A stretch of 64,000 bases of DNA from Streptococcus gallinaceus. Lineage in GTDB: Bacteria > Bacillota > Bacilli > Lactobacillales > Streptococcaceae. Positions 38,009 through 49,400 of this stretch are shown here, one piece after another. A program made the position numbers and the translations under genes. Location: the NCBI RefSeq assembly GCF_024170225.1, contig NZ_JALJXU010000004.1:186001-250000 (forward strand), given 5' to 3'. The notes below the pieces were generated by a model. It was not told the origin of the DNA. It made no database searches and saw only the letters and a program-made list of their open reading frames with translations. The first letter of the stretch is position 1; each line of letters starts with the position of its first letter.

Positions 38009-39084
38009 AGGTAGCGATAAGAGTACCAGGAAAACTCTATCTAGCTGGAGAGTATGCGGTGGTGGAAGCGGGTTACCCAGCTGTGATTGCTGCTCTTGAT
38101 CAAACCATCTGTGTGACTATGGAATCAGCAGAAACGGGGACCATTTTTTCCAGTCAGAATCCTCAGTTGCTTGTGGACTGGACTCGGAAAAATGCAAAAA
38201 TTCATTGCCACACCAGTCATCCCTACGCCCTGGTTGAGTCCGCTATGCAGACGACAGAAGATTATCTGGCTTCACAACGAGTAGAGGTAAACGTACTTTA
38301 TAAGCTATCTATCTCCTCTGAGTTGGATAATGAACGGACGGGTCAAAAGTACGGATTGGGCTCATCTGGTGCGGTGACTGTAGCAGTGGTTCAGGCTGTC
38401 CTGACCTTTTTTGGGCAGGACGCAAGACCGGACTTGGTCTACAAATTGTCCGTATTGGCTCAGGTGAGTTTGGGGATAAAAGGCTCTTTTGGAGATATTG
38501 CAGCCTCTAGTTTTGGTGGAGTGATTGCCTATCACTCAGTAGATCGTTCCTGGCTTTTTGAAAAAATGGCTCAGCTAAACATATCAGAACTGATTGAGCA
38601 GCCTTGGGCAGGTTTGGCAATTGAGAGTCTAGACCTCCCTCGTCATGTGGAAATGATGGTGGGCTGGACAGGTGCTGCTGCTTCAACAGCAGACTTGGTA
38701 AGTCATGTACAAGGTCATTTGAATGAAGCAGAAAAAGAAGTTGCCTACCAAGGATTTTTAGCAGCCAGCCAGGTCTGTGTTGAACAGTTGATTGCAGCCT
38801 GTCGACTAGATGATGCCCAAAAGTTCCAACTAGCTATTTCTGAAAATCGGGCTCTGCTCAGGCAGTTTGCCGAGGATATGGAGATGGTGATTGAGACAGA
38901 GACTTTGGAAACCCTCTGTCGTATCGCAGAAAGGTATCAAGCGGCCGCTAAATCATCAGGAGCTGGTGGTGGCGACTGCGGGATTTGTTTTGTGGAAAAA
39001 GCTGAGCAAAAAGAAGCCATTATCGCTGCTTGGGCAAAAGAAAAAATTCAAGTATTGCCCCTATCGATCGCCGCAAGGCAGTAA
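38005..39084 (+). CDS. mvaK2: Phosphomevalonate kinase
   Basis: A 359-residue GHMP kinase that makes mevalonate diphosphate. Motifs: VPGKLYLAGEYAVVEAGYPA, the ATP loop KYGLGSSGAVTVAVV, KGSFGDIAASSFGG, and the C-terminal KSSGAGGGDCGICF. Overlaps mvaD by 4 bases (ATGA), so it is translationally coupled. Confidence 0.95.
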   Translation: MKVAIRVPGKLYLAGEYAVVEAGYPAVIAALDQTICVTMESAETGTIFSSQNPQLLVDWTRKNAKIHCHTSHPYALVESAMQTTEDYLASQRVEVNVLYKLSISSELDNERTGQKYGLGSSGAVTVAVVQAVLTFFGQDARPDLVYKLSVLAQVSLGIKGSFGDIAASSFGGVIAYHSVDRSWLFEKMAQLNISELIEQPWAGLAIESLDLPRHVEMMVGWTGAAASTADLVSHVQGHLNEAEKEVAYQGFLAASQVCVEQLIAACRLDDAQKFQLAISENRALLRQFAEDMEMVIETETLETLCRIAERYQAAAKSSGAGGGDCGICFVEKAEQKEAIIAAWAKEKIQVLPLSIAARQ

Positions 39085-39093
39085 GGAGAAAAG

Positions 39094-40194
39094 ATGTTTA
39101 TTTACGATTACTTTGCAAATAGAAAGGACCAGCATGTGGATTTAGCCCTTCACCAATACTGTGAAGAAACAGCTCGTGATTTTGAGGAAGCTCGATTTGT
39201 TCATCAATCCCTACCTCAAATGAGTGTGGAAGATGTTGATATTTCAACGACCGTTGCTGGAATTGAACTTCCTACCCCTTATTACATCAACGCCATGACA
39301 GGTGGAACTAAAAAAACAGGTGAAATCAACCAAACGATTGGGATTATGTCTTGCCTTAGTAAAACGCCAGTAGCCTCTGGCTCGGTTAGCGCAGCTATTA
39401 AGGACTCAGAAGTGGCCAAGACATTTTCGGTTCTGCGTTTTGAAAATCCAAAGGGGATTATTTTTGCCAACCTTGGCGCGCATCATGATGTAGAAAATGC
39501 CAAGCGAGCAGTTGACTTGCTTGAGGCTAATGCCTTGCAAATCCACCTCAATGCACCACAAGAACTGGTCATGTCTGAAGGAGACCGCGATTTCTCTATG
39601 TGGCTGACCAATATTGAAAAAATCGTCAAGGAAATTGAAGTGCCGGTGATTGTCAAAGAAGTTGGCTTTGGGATGAGTCGTGAAACAGTCGAGCAATTGA
39701 CATCTGTAGGTGTTCAGACCATTGATGTTTCAGGCACAGGTGGGACAGATTTTGTGAAAATCGAAAGTGCCCGTCGCGTGTTGGATTCTTATGATTTCTT
39801 AGAAGGATGGGGAAATTCAACCGTGGCTTCTCTGGTTGAAGCCATGAATATGCCTGACCAGATTCGTCCGCAAGTTCTTGCTTCTGGCGGTGTAAAAAAT
39901 CCGCTTGATATTATTAAGGCTCTTTCTTTGGGGGCGGATGCAGTGGGTCTATCCAATCGTTTCTTGAAGATTTTCACCAGTGAGCGAGGTTTAGAGCCGA
40001 TGCTGAGTGAGCTAAATAGCTTTAAAGACTATACTCGTTCCTTGATGACCTTGGTTGGTGCCCGTAACGTTGCTGAATTGCGCCAGAAAGACATCATTTT
40101 AGGAGCCAATGTACAGAGATGGTGTGAAGCGCGTGGAATTGATTGGAAACAATATGCAAGTCGTTCTGCAAATCACAGAAATGTTCGTAAATAA
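39094..40194 (+). CDS. fni: Type 2 isopentenyl-diphosphate delta-isomerase
   Basis: A 366-residue FMN/NADPH-dependent isomerase that interconverts isopentenyl and dimethylallyl diphosphate, supplying undecaprenyl and other prenyl chains. NRKDQHVDLAL, INAMTGGT, EVGFGMSRE, DVSGTGGTDF and ASGGVKNPLDIIKAL are family signatures. AAGGAG ribosome site. It is somewhat longer at the N-terminus than the pneumococcal form as I recall it. Last gene of the mevalonate operon, followed by a terminator. Confidence 0.93.
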   Translation: MFIYDYFANRKDQHVDLALHQYCEETARDFEEARFVHQSLPQMSVEDVDISTTVAGIELPTPYYINAMTGGTKKTGEINQTIGIMSCLSKTPVASGSVSAAIKDSEVAKTFSVLRFENPKGIIFANLGAHHDVENAKRAVDLLEANALQIHLNAPQELVMSEGDRDFSMWLTNIEKIVKEIEVPVIVKEVGFGMSRETVEQLTSVGVQTIDVSGTGGTDFVKIESARRVLDSYDFLEGWGNSTVASLVEAMNMPDQIRPQVLASGGVKNPLDIIKALSLGADAVGLSNRFLKIFTSERGLEPMLSELNSFKDYTRSLMTLVGARNVAELRQKDIILGANVQRWCEARGIDWKQYASRSANHRNVRK

Positions 40195-40197
40195 TAG

Positions 40198-40222
40198 AAA
40201 AAGGGATAGTTATTCCCTTTTT
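40198..40222 (+). terminator. Terminator of the mevalonate operon
   Basis: AAAAAGGGA / TCCCTTTTTT with a 6-7 base loop. Confidence 0.85.
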
Positions 40223-40288
40223 TGTTTACTTTTAATATAATAAGCCGTATATTTATGATAAAATGATAAAAATAAAAGGAGCAGACAA

Positions 40289-40555
40289 ATGAAAGCAATT
40301 GTAACCGTTGTTGGAAAAGACAGTAAAGGAATCGTGGCAGGTGTAGCAGGTAAGTTGGCTGACTTGAATTTAAATATCGATGATATTTCGCAGACTGTTT
40401 TGGATGAATACTTCACCATGATGGCCGTCGTGTCTAGTGATGAACAGCAGGATTTCAGCTTCTTACGTTCAGAATTAGAAACTTTTGGAGCGTCGCTTCA
40501 AGTGAAAATCAACATTCAAAGTGCGGCTATTTTTGACGCTATGTACAATATCTAG
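40289..40555 (+). CDS. ACT domain-containing protein (UPF0237 type)
   Basis: An 88-residue single ACT domain (AIVTVVGKDSKGIVAGVAGKLADLNLNIDDISQTV). ACT domains bind amino acids or other small ligands. AAAAGGAG ribosome site. It is 11 bases from the UPF0210 gene with which this family is nearly always paired, suggesting a regulatory subunit; the ligand is unknown. Confidence 0.85.
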   Translation: MKAIVTVVGKDSKGIVAGVAGKLADLNLNIDDISQTVLDEYFTMMAVVSSDEQQDFSFLRSELETFGASLQVKINIQSAAIFDAMYNI

Positions 40556-40566
40556 GAGGTTGATTC

Positions 40567-41904
40567 ATGGATATTAGACAAGTTACGGAAACAATTGCCA
40601 TGATCGAGGAGCAGAATTTCGACATTCGGACCATTACTATGGGGATTTCGCTTCTTGATTGCATCGACCCAGATATTGACCGTGCGGCTGAAAAAATTTA
40701 CAAAAAAGTGGCTAGCAAGGCTAAAAATCTAGTGGCTGTTGGAGATGAGATTGCAGCTGAGTTGGGGATTCCTATTGTGAACAAGCGTGTATCGGTGACG
40801 CCTATTGCCTTAATCGGTGCAGCAACGGATGCTACAGACTATTTGCCTCTTGCTAAGGCCTTGGATAAGGCTGCACATGAGATTGGTGTGGATTTCATTG
40901 GTGGATTTTCGGCTTTGGTGCAAAAAGGCTACCAAAAAGGGGATGAAATCTTGATTAACTCGATTCCTCAAGCCTTGGCTCAAACGAGCAAGGTTTGCTC
41001 CTCTGTCAATATCGGCTCCACCAAGTCAGGCATCAACATGACGGCAGTGCGAGACATGGGACGCATTATCAAGGAAACGGCTCAAGCTTCTGATATGGGA
41101 GCTGCCAAGCTGGTTGTATTTGCCAATGCTGTTGAAGACAATCCCTTTATGGCAGGGGCTTTCCATGGCGTTGGCGAAGCGGATGTGGTCATCAATGTCG
41201 GTGTCTCAGGACCTGGTGTGGTAAAACGTGCCCTTGAAAAAGTGCGCGGGGAATCTTTTGATGTCGTTGCAGAAACGGTTAAAAAGACGGCCTTCAAGAT
41301 CACCCGTATTGGTCAGTTGGTTGGGCAAATGGCCAGCGAACGCTTGGGCGTTAAGTTCGGGATTGTGGACCTGTCACTGGCTCCTACTCCAGCAGTTGGG
41401 GATTCTGTCGCTCGCGTCTTGGAAGAAATGGGACTTGAAGCGGTCGGGACTCATGGGACAACAGCTGCGCTTGCCCTTCTCAATGATGCCGTTAAAAAAG
41501 GTGGCGTAATGGCTTGTAACCAAGTCGGTGGCTTATCAGGTGCCTTCATTCCTGTCTCAGAAGATGAGGGCATGATTGCTGCGGTGCAAAATGGCTCACT
41601 CAATCTTGAAAAATTGGAAGCCATGACAGCTATCTGCTCGGTTGGTTTGGACATGATCGCCATTCCAGAGGATACGCCTTATGAGACTATTGCAGCTATG
41701 ATTGCGGATGAAGCAGCCATCGGTGTGATCAATCAAAAAACGACAGCTGTACGGATTATTCCTAAAGGAAAAGAAGACGATATGATTGAATTTGGTGGCT
41801 TGCTAGGAACTGCTCCTGTCATGCGCGTTAATCAAAATTCATCAGCTGATTTCATTGCGCGTGGGGGACAAATTCCAGCACCGATTCACAGTTTTAAAAA
41901 TTAG
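40567..41904 (+). CDS. UPF0210/PFL-like family protein
   Basis: A 445-residue protein of the UPF0210 (DUF711) family, distantly related to pyruvate formate-lyase-type barrels but without a visible glycyl-radical motif. Conserved segments: [48 protein letters not shown] and [15 protein letters not shown]. Function not established. Ribosome site TAGGAGG. Operon with the ACT protein upstream. Confidence 0.85.
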   Translation: MDIRQVTETIAMIEEQNFDIRTITMGISLLDCIDPDIDRAAEKIYKKVASKAKNLVAVGDEIAAELGIPIVNKRVSVTPIALIGAATDATDYLPLAKALDKAAHEIGVDFIGGFSALVQKGYQKGDEILINSIPQALAQTSKVCSSVNIGSTKSGINMTAVRDMGRIIKETAQASDMGAAKLVVFANAVEDNPFMAGAFHGVGEADVVINVGVSGPGVVKRALEKVRGESFDVVAETVKKTAFKITRIGQLVGQMASERLGVKFGIVDLSLAPTPAVGDSVARVLEEMGLEAVGTHGTTAALALLNDAVKKGGVMACNQVGGLSGAFIPVSEDEGMIAAVQNGSLNLEKLEAMTAICSVGLDMIAIPEDTPYETIAAMIADEAAIGVINQKTTAVRIIPKGKEDDMIEFGGLLGTAPVMRVNQNSSADFIARGGQIPAPIHSFKN

Positions 41905-41964
41905 CAGTGAAGAACCCGGGAATCAGTCCTAGCTTCTTCAATTTTTTAATAAGTTTAACAGTTT
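41905..41964 (+). other. Spacer after UPF0210 with weak hairpin
   Basis: GAAG...CTTC can pair around 41910-41937, followed by AATTTTTTAAT; a weak terminator candidate. The intergenic repeat begins right after it. Confidence 0.35.
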
Positions 41965-42146
41965 AACGCAGTGGTTGACTGAGTGTTCTCATTCCTTGCT
42001 ATGCAAGCAATTTCGAATATTTGAGGCTAACTTTGTTAGCCCTATCTCCAACCTTCAAAAGTTCCTCGAACCTTTGAAGCTAGTCAACTGTGCTGAGGCG
42101 GGACGACAAAATCGATTTCTGCGAAATCACGATTTTTGTCCCACTC
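41965..42146 (-). repeat. Intergenic repeat family, long copy A
   Basis: Read on the minus strand: a head beginning GAGTGGGACAAAAATCG that folds on itself (GGGACAAAAATCG against CGATTTTGTCGTCCC, with inner GATTTCGCAGAAATC), then CCTCAGCACAGTTGAC, a variable middle of about 100 bases with its own small palindromes (GGCTAAC/GTTAGCC), and a tail CAACCACTGCG. Head and tail recur in opposite orientation at 49188-49308. It contains no ORF with a ribosome site. Confidence 0.7.
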
Positions 42147-42205
42147 TCTCTTTTCTTTCGTTTGCTATCCTGCTATAATGAAGGAAAATGATGGAGGGAT
42201 ATCGG

Positions 42206-42958
42206 ATGAAAAATAAGGGGTATCAGATAGTTTGTATAGTAGTGCTGTTTGTTCTCGCTTTGACAAGCATGGTGGTAGTTGTAACGGATAAAAAGTCTCA
42301 AAGACAAGCAAGTTCGGTTTCTAAGACAAGCCAGTCGACCAGAACCTCCTCAACCTCTTCCAGCCAGCAAGCGGATTTGCCGGCGGTTTCATCGAGTGAC
42401 TGGGAGTTGCTCTTGGTCAATCGGGAACATGTTCGTGCAGAGTTGAATCCCCAGTTGGCAGAGGTTAGTGGGATACCGGTAGATGCTCGAATTGCAGAAA
42501 ATGTGACTAAGTTTTTAGCAGCAGCGCAAGCGATTGACCCAAATGAACACCTTATTTCTGGCTACCGCAGCGTCGCTTATCAGGAAACGATTTACAATTC
42601 CTATATCCAGCAAGAAATGGCGGCGGATACCAGTCTCAGTCGGGAGGCTGCTGAGGCCAAAGTGCAGACGTATTCACAACCAGCGGGGGCGAGTGAGCAT
42701 ATGACGGGGCTGGCTATCGACATGAGCACGGTGAATTCCTTGAACGAAAGTGACCCGCAGATTGCGAGTCAAGTTCAACAAATCGCCCCAGAATACGGAT
42801 TTGTTCTGCGTTTTCAAGAAGGAAAGACAGAATCGACAGGGGTTGGCTATGAAGACTGGCATTATCGTTATGTCGGTGTCGAATCGGCCAAATATATGAC
42901 GGAACATCAGTTGAGCTTGGAAGAATACGTCGCCTTGCTTCAGAAAAATAGAAAATAA
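42206..42958 (+). CDS. ldcB: LD-carboxypeptidase, LdcB/DacB-like (VanY family, M15B)
   Basis: A 250-residue zinc peptidase that trims D-alanine from peptidoglycan tetrapeptides outside the membrane. One N-terminal membrane anchor (about 6-27), a serine/threonine-rich linker (SVSKTSQSTRTSSTSSSQ), then the M15B domain with LISGYRSVAYQ, the zinc ligands in SEHMTGLAIDMS, and DWHYRYV. Pneumococcal LdcB (DacB) has this layout; a DD-carboxypeptidase role cannot be excluded. ATG 42206 follows GGAGGG; the upstream in-frame ATG lacks one. Confidence 0.85.
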   Translation: MKNKGYQIVCIVVLFVLALTSMVVVVTDKKSQRQASSVSKTSQSTRTSSTSSSQQADLPAVSSSDWELLLVNREHVRAELNPQLAEVSGIPVDARIAENVTKFLAAAQAIDPNEHLISGYRSVAYQETIYNSYIQQEMAADTSLSREAAEAKVQTYSQPAGASEHMTGLAIDMSTVNSLNESDPQIASQVQQIAPEYGFVLRFQEGKTESTGVGYEDWHYRYVGVESAKYMTEHQLSLEEYVALLQKNRK

Positions 42959-43002
42959 GAAAAAAAGAAAACCTCGAAAAAGCTGTCTTTGAAAAAGTAT
43001 GA

Positions 43003-43008
43003 TATAAT
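43003..43008 (+). promoter_or_regulatory. -10 box before the TlpA-like gene
   Basis: TATAAT, 25 bases before the ATG; no good -35. Confidence 0.45.
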
Positions 43009-43032
43009 AGTTTTTCAGAAATGGAGGAATTT

Positions 43033-43614
43033 ATGAAAATCAAGTATTGGATTTTAACTCTGCTTGCAGGCCTTGCTCTTGTAGGTGGTGTGTATTTCTT
43101 AGTACAGGACTCAAGTCCGTCTACGACTAGTTCTACGACAGCTTCGTCGAGTAAGAACGACGGTGTTCAAAAGAAAGTAACGGACACGATTCGGACCAAT
43201 ATCAAGACGATGTCATTTACAGATGAAAATGATAAAAAAGTTGCATTTTCTAGTTTGCAGACATCAGATAAGCCAACATTTGTTATGTTTTGGGCTAGCT
43301 GGTGTCCTGATTGCCAAGCGCAGTTGCCAATCATTGACAGCATGTACAAAAAGTATAAAGATGATGTTAACTTTGTCATGATCAATATCGTAGATGGTAG
43401 CCGTGAAAAATTGGGTGCTGGTCAGAAGTACTTTGCGGACAAAGGGTATGACTTTACCTATTATTATGACAATAATCTCGTAGCAGCAGATTCAGTAGGT
43501 GTCCAATACATTCCAACTATGTATATTTTGGATAAAGATGGTGAAATCAAATTTGCTTACGAAGTAAACCAATCTCAAAAACAATTGGAGTCTAACTTCA
43601 AAGCCGTTATCTAA
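43033..43614 (+). CDS. Membrane-anchored TlpA-like thioredoxin
   Basis: A 193-residue extracytoplasmic thiol-disulfide protein: an N-terminal anchor (about 4-24), a Ser/Thr linker, then a thioredoxin fold with the redox motif CPDC in FVMFWASWCPDCQAQLP and the cis-proline segment YIPTMYIL. There is no lipobox cysteine. Its partner could be a CcdA-type membrane reductase elsewhere. The better ribosome site (GGAGG) favours ATG 43033 over 43021. Monocistronic with a terminator. Confidence 0.82.
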   Translation: MKIKYWILTLLAGLALVGGVYFLVQDSSPSTTSSTTASSSKNDGVQKKVTDTIRTNIKTMSFTDENDKKVAFSSLQTSDKPTFVMFWASWCPDCQAQLPIIDSMYKKYKDDVNFVMINIVDGSREKLGAGQKYFADKGYDFTYYYDNNLVAADSVGVQYIPTMYILDKDGEIKFAYEVNQSQKQLESNFKAVI

Positions 43615-43617
43615 TCG

Positions 43618-43646
43618 GAATCGTCTCTCTAGAGGCGATTTTTTTC
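43618..43646 (+). terminator. Terminator after the TlpA-like gene
   Basis: AATCGTCTC-TCTA-GAGGCGATTTTTTT. Confidence 0.85.
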
Positions 43647-43703
43647 TGAATAGAAGTGTTATTTCGTGCTATAATAAGATAAGGAATATTCGGAGGAAGT
43701 AAA

Positions 43704-44399
43704 ATGACAGAGACAAAATTGTACATTTCCCGTCACGGTAAAACCATGTTTAATACCATTGGTCGTATCCAAGGCTGGGCAGACACGCCTTTGACAAAAA
43801 ATGGTGAAGAGGGAATCCGTGAGCTTGGTTTGGGGCTAAAGGATGCTGGATTGCAATTCAAGCTAGCCGTTTCAAGCGACCTGGGTCGGACGGTTCAGAC
43901 GATTACCATTGCCCAGCGTGAACTAGGGATTCTAGGGCAAATTCCTTACTATCAGGACAAACGGATTCGTGAGTGGTGTTTTGGTAGTTTTGAAGGAATG
44001 TACGACGTGGAGCTCTTTAGTGGTGTGCTCCCTCGTATCAATGGGATTGTTGAAGCAGATAAGATGGATTTCGAGCAAATCTGTAATGGTGTCTATGAAG
44101 CAGATACAGCTAACTGGGCTGAAACGTGGGAGCAGTTGAGTGGTCGTATCTTGGATGGATTTACTTCTATCGCAGAAAATCTCGAAAAACAAGGGGGCGG
44201 CAATGCTTTGGTTGTCAGCCACGGTATGACCATTGCAACCTTGGTGGATCTTCTGGAGCCAGAGCGTCCAACAAACCTCTCTCTTGATAATGGCTCTATC
44301 ACAGTTTTACATTACAAAGATGGCAAACTCCACATCGAAGCTGTCGGAGATATGTCTTATCGCCACCGCGGCGCAGAAATTATCGCTGCAGAGGAATAG
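43704..44399 (+). CDS. Histidine phosphatase family protein (phosphoglycerate mutase-like)
   Basis: A 231-residue branch of the 2,3-bisphosphoglycerate mutase superfamily. The phospho-accepting RHG is at 10-12 (YISRHGKTMFN), the second arginine in SSDLGRT, and the second histidine in VVSHGMT. It is a phosphatase-like form rather than glycolytic GpmA; the substrate is unknown. Ribosome site GGAGG. Single gene with a terminator. Confidence 0.85.
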   Translation: MTETKLYISRHGKTMFNTIGRIQGWADTPLTKNGEEGIRELGLGLKDAGLQFKLAVSSDLGRTVQTITIAQRELGILGQIPYYQDKRIREWCFGSFEGMYDVELFSGVLPRINGIVEADKMDFEQICNGVYEADTANWAETWEQLSGRILDGFTSIAENLEKQGGGNALVVSHGMTIATLVDLLEPERPTNLSLDNGSITVLHYKDGKLHIEAVGDMSYRHRGAEIIAAEE

Positions 44400-44402
44400 G
44401 GG

Positions 44403-44428
44403 AAAGAATGCTTTATGCATTCTTTTTT
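44403..44428 (+). terminator. Terminator after the histidine phosphatase gene
   Basis: AAAGAATGC-TTTAT-GCATTCTTTTTTT. Confidence 0.85.
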
Positions 44429-44438
44429 TATTTTCTCA

Positions 44439-44490
44439 TTGACAAATACATCGAGTTGCGATATATTTTATATAGAGGCTCGATATATCG
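44439..44490 (+). promoter_or_regulatory. Promoter and PadR operator candidate
   Basis: Consensus TTGACA (44439-44444), 17-base spacer, TATATT (44462-44467). CGATATAT occurs at 44459-44466 across the -10 box and again inside the perfect palindrome CGATATATCG at 44481-44490, a likely autorepression site for the PadR gene just downstream. Confidence 0.65.
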
Positions 44491-44504
44491 AATTGGGAGG
44501 TAGT

Positions 44505-44828
44505 ATGGATCAAAAATTGAAGCGGATATATATTCCCATGACCGAGACGGCCTTCTATATCTTATTTGCCTTGCAAGAGGAACGACACGGCTACGACATT
44601 ACCTTGCGGACTAAGGAGATGACAAAAGGGCAGGTGATCATCAGTCCTGGAACCATGTACGGTACCTTGGCAAAGATGGAAAAGGATGGCTTGATTGCCT
44701 TTGTGAGAGAAGAGAGCAAACGGAAAATCTATCTCATCACAGCTTTGGGACGCGAGATACTGGCTATTGAGCTGGTTCGCATTGAGCGCTTGTATCATAA
44801 TAGCAGAGGAGAGAAACATGACCGGTAA
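44505..44828 (+). CDS. PadR-family transcriptional regulator
   Basis: A 107-residue PadR-type winged helix: TETAFYILFALQEERHGYDI, ISPGTMYGTLAKMEKDGLI and KRKIYLITALGREIL are the family signature. The frame is open upstream, but ATG 44505 follows GGGAGG. Its 3' end overlaps the DUF2812 gene by 11 bases. PadR/DUF2812 pairs are common in Firmicutes and usually respond to membrane or antimicrobial stress. Confidence 0.88.
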   Translation: MDQKLKRIYIPMTETAFYILFALQEERHGYDITLRTKEMTKGQVIISPGTMYGTLAKMEKDGLIAFVREESKRKIYLITALGREILAIELVRIERLYHNSRGEKHDR

Positions 44829-45360
44829 AAAAGTATGTCGGTGGTTTACCATTGTTGATTTTGACAAGGAAGAAGACTATCTTCGCCAGATGCACCAGGA
44901 AGGCTGGAAGTTGAAAAAGACCAACGGTTTCATTTATCAGTTTGAAAAAGTAGAGCCGGCAGATGTTATTTATAAGCTGGATTATCGAGAGGAAGAGTCT
45001 GAAAAGGAAACTTATACGCGACTTTTTGCAGATTATGGTTGGGAATATATTCAAACCTTTAATTGCTTTTCCTATTTTCGTAAGGCAGTTGCGAACTTTG
45101 AATCTGGTGAGGAACAGGAGCTCTTCAGTGATATTGAGTCTAAGTTGGACATGATTGGGCGCGTGATAAAACGGACGCTTGGTTTTCAGCTACTTGCTTT
45201 GTTTATCAATGTTTTTAACCTCTATTGGCTTCCTCTTGAACGATTCAAAAGTAGTTGGGTTATTCATATATTGTTATTTTTAGTTATCTTTACTTTGACA
45301 GATGTGCTGATTTATGAATGGCTAGGCTACCGTCGATTGGTGAAAAAATTCAATAGCTAG
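44818..45360 (+). CDS. DUF2812 domain-containing membrane protein
   Basis: A 180-residue protein with a soluble N-terminal DUF2812 region (WFTIVDFDKEEDYLRQMHQEGWKLKK) and two C-terminal membrane helices (LLALFINVFNLYWL and VIHILLFLVIFTLTDVLIY). Function unknown. ATG 44818 overlaps the padR end and has GAGGAGAG before it, so it is co-translated with the regulator. The first CIRCE element after it may double as its terminator. Confidence 0.8.
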   Translation: MTGKKVCRWFTIVDFDKEEDYLRQMHQEGWKLKKTNGFIYQFEKVEPADVIYKLDYREEESEKETYTRLFADYGWEYIQTFNCFSYFRKAVANFESGEEQELFSDIESKLDMIGRVIKRTLGFQLLALFINVFNLYWLPLERFKSSWVIHILLFLVIFTLTDVLIYEWLGYRRLVKKFNS

Positions 45361-45377
45361 ATCCGCAGACTGATTTT

Positions 45378-45404
45378 TTAGCACTCTTGATAAAAGAGTG
45401 CTAA
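45378..45404. promoter_or_regulatory. CIRCE element 1
   Basis: TTAGCACTC-N9-GAGTGCTAA, a perfect CIRCE. It lies upstream of the -35 box and is followed by TTTTT, so it may also terminate the DUF2812 transcript. Confidence 0.93.
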
Positions 45405-45421
45405 TTTTTGGTCTTTTTCTA

Positions 45422-45449
45422 TTGACAATCCATTTTTTAGGAGTATAAT
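45422..45449 (+). promoter_or_regulatory. Heat-shock operon promoter (SigA type)
   Basis: TTGACA, 16-base spacer, TATAAT between the two CIRCE elements. Confidence 0.85.
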
Positions 45450-45461
45450 AAGATCATAGAC

Positions 45462-45488
45462 TTAGCACTCGGTCATATAGAGTGCTAA
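45462..45488. promoter_or_regulatory. CIRCE element 2
   Basis: TTAGCACTC-N9-GAGTGCTAA, perfect, just after the transcription start. Two CIRCEs give HrcA tight control of hrcA-grpE-dnaK-dnaJ. Confidence 0.95.
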
Positions 45489-45521
45489 TGATTGCTAGAT
45501 TGTCAGAAAGGAAGTGGTGGT

Positions 45522-46556
45522 GTGCTAACCCAGCGTCAAAATGATATTTTAAATTTGATAGTGGATTTGTTTACGCGCTACCATGAGCCGGTCGGGTCTA
45601 AGGCGCTACAAGAGGCGATTGCATCATCTAGTGCAACCATTCGAAACGATATGGCCAAGCTGGAGCAGTTGGGCTTGTTGGAAAAGGCGCATACCTCATC
45701 GGGGCGGCTTCCTAGTCGAGCAGGTTTTCAGTATTTTGTCACTCATTCGCTCAATCGTGAGCTGATCAATGAGGATGACATCTATAAAGTTATGAAGGCT
45801 TTTGATTTTGAAGCCTTTCGCTTGGAGGATATACTGGAGCGGGCCAATCAACTATTGGCGGAGTTGACAGGATTTACATCTGTATTGTTAGATGTTGAAC
45901 CGAAAAATCAATGCCTGACTTCCTTCGATATCGTGCAGCTCAGCAGTCATGATGCCTTGGCAGTCTTGACTTTGGATGAGTCCAAGCCGGTTACCGTTCA
46001 GTTTGCTATTCCTAAGAACTTTCTCAGTCGGGATTTGCTGATTTTCAAGCAGTTGGTTGATGAACGTTTTTGTGGTCAGACGGTTTTGGATATCCATTAT
46101 CGTTTGCGGACAGAGATTCCTCAAGTGGTGCAGAAGTATTTCACTACGACGGACAATGTGCTGGACTTGATGGATTACATTTTTGAAAATCTTTTCCAAG
46201 AGACGGTATTTATTTCAGGGAAGGTTGCTTCCTTGAAATACAGTGGATTGGGAATCTACCAATTTCTAGACAATGAACAAGTGGTGGCGCTTAGCTTGCG
46301 TAACGGTCTCAAGGAGATGGAGTCAACCAAGATTTGGGTTGGCGATCACCCCGAAAAGGCTCTGCAAGATGTGACGGTTATTCAGCACCAATTTCCAATT
46401 CCCTATAGGGGAATAGCGCAGTTGAATCTGATTGGTTCAGTTGACATGGACTATCGCAGACAGATGAGTCTGATCAATATTATCGGTCGCGTGCTCTTCA
46501 TGAAATTGGGCGATTATTACCGCTATCTCAATAGCAATCATTACGAAGTACATTAA
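45522..46556 (+). CDS. hrcA: Heat-inducible transcription repressor HrcA
   Basis: A 344-residue repressor that binds CIRCE and needs GroEL to stay active. The winged-helix N-terminus has [29 protein letters not shown] and [28 protein letters not shown]; the GAF-like and dimerisation domains follow. GTG 45522 with AAAGGAAG upstream gives the normal N-terminus; an upstream in-frame TTG is unlikely. First gene of the operon. Confidence 0.95.
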   Translation: MLTQRQNDILNLIVDLFTRYHEPVGSKALQEAIASSSATIRNDMAKLEQLGLLEKAHTSSGRLPSRAGFQYFVTHSLNRELINEDDIYKVMKAFDFEAFRLEDILERANQLLAELTGFTSVLLDVEPKNQCLTSFDIVQLSSHDALAVLTLDESKPVTVQFAIPKNFLSRDLLIFKQLVDERFCGQTVLDIHYRLRTEIPQVVQKYFTTTDNVLDLMDYIFENLFQETVFISGKVASLKYSGLGIYQFLDNEQVVALSLRNGLKEMESTKIWVGDHPEKALQDVTVIQHQFPIPYRGIAQLNLIGSVDMDYRRQMSLINIIGRVLFMKLGDYYRYLNSNHYEVH

Positions 46557-46568
46557 AAGGAGGCCATC

Positions 46569-47096
46569 GTGTCAGAAGATATTAAAAAAGAGGAAGTAGT
46601 CGAGGAAGTCGATACGGTTGATGAAACTGTTGAAGCTACTGAGACAGCACCTGAAAAGACCGATTTGGAATTAGCACAGGAAAAAGCAGAGGATTTTGAA
46701 AATAAATACTTGCGTGCGCATGCTGAAATGCAAAATATCCAACGTCGTGCCAACGAAGAACGCCAAAACTTGCAACGCTATCGCTCGCAAGATCTTGCTA
46801 AAAAAGTCTTGCCAAGTCTGGACAACCTAGAGCGTGCTTTAGCTGTTGAAGGGTTGACAGAAGACGTTAAAAAAGGCTTGGAAATGGTCCAAGAAAGCTT
46901 GGTTCAAGCCTTGAAAGAGGAAGGAATCGAAGAAGTGTCAACAGAAGGCAACTTCGACCACAACTTCCACATGGCTATCCAAACAGTGCCTGCGGATGAT
47001 GCCCACCCAGCAGACACCATCGCACAAGTCTTCCAAAAAGGCTACAAACTCCATGAACGCGTCCTCCGACCAGCCATGGTAGTGGTGTACAACTAG
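46569..47096 (+). CDS. grpE: Co-chaperone GrpE
   Basis: A 175-residue nucleotide exchange factor of DnaK: an acidic disordered N-terminus, a long coiled coil ([20 protein letters not shown]), and the C-terminal beta domain ending [17 protein letters not shown] start with AAAGGAGG at good spacing, 12 bases after hrcA. Confidence 0.95.
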   Translation: MSEDIKKEEVVEEVDTVDETVEATETAPEKTDLELAQEKAEDFENKYLRAHAEMQNIQRRANEERQNLQRYRSQDLAKKVLPSLDNLERALAVEGLTEDVKKGLEMVQESLVQALKEEGIEEVSTEGNFDHNFHMAIQTVPADDAHPADTIAQVFQKGYKLHERVLRPAMVVVYN

Positions 47097-49187
<2,091 letters not shown>

Positions 49188-49308
49188 GAGTGAAACAGAA
49201 ATTGGTAATTTCTTAGAAATTCAATTTCGTCGTTTTACCTCCGCACAGTTGAGTAGGTATCTAAGTGCTGATTTATCAGTACTTAGATGCCACCCAACCA
49301 CTGCGTAA
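49188..49308 (+). repeat. Intergenic repeat family, short copy B
   Basis: Starts right after the dnaK stop: GAGTGAAACAGAAATTGG, then AATTTCTTAGAAATT, TCGTCGTTTTACCTCCGCACAGTTGA, a middle hairpin ATCTAAGT-GCTGATTTATCAGT-ACTTAGAT, and tail CAACCACTGCG. Head and tail align to copy A (41965-42146, opposite strand), while the middle differs in sequence and length. Confidence 0.7.
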
Positions 49309-49400
49309 CAAATTAGCTTGACTGTCATTGATAGCTAAAAATAAGTTAGCTCAGTTAAGTGCCTTATTAATTCGTCAGCAAAATATGATTGATTTTGCTT

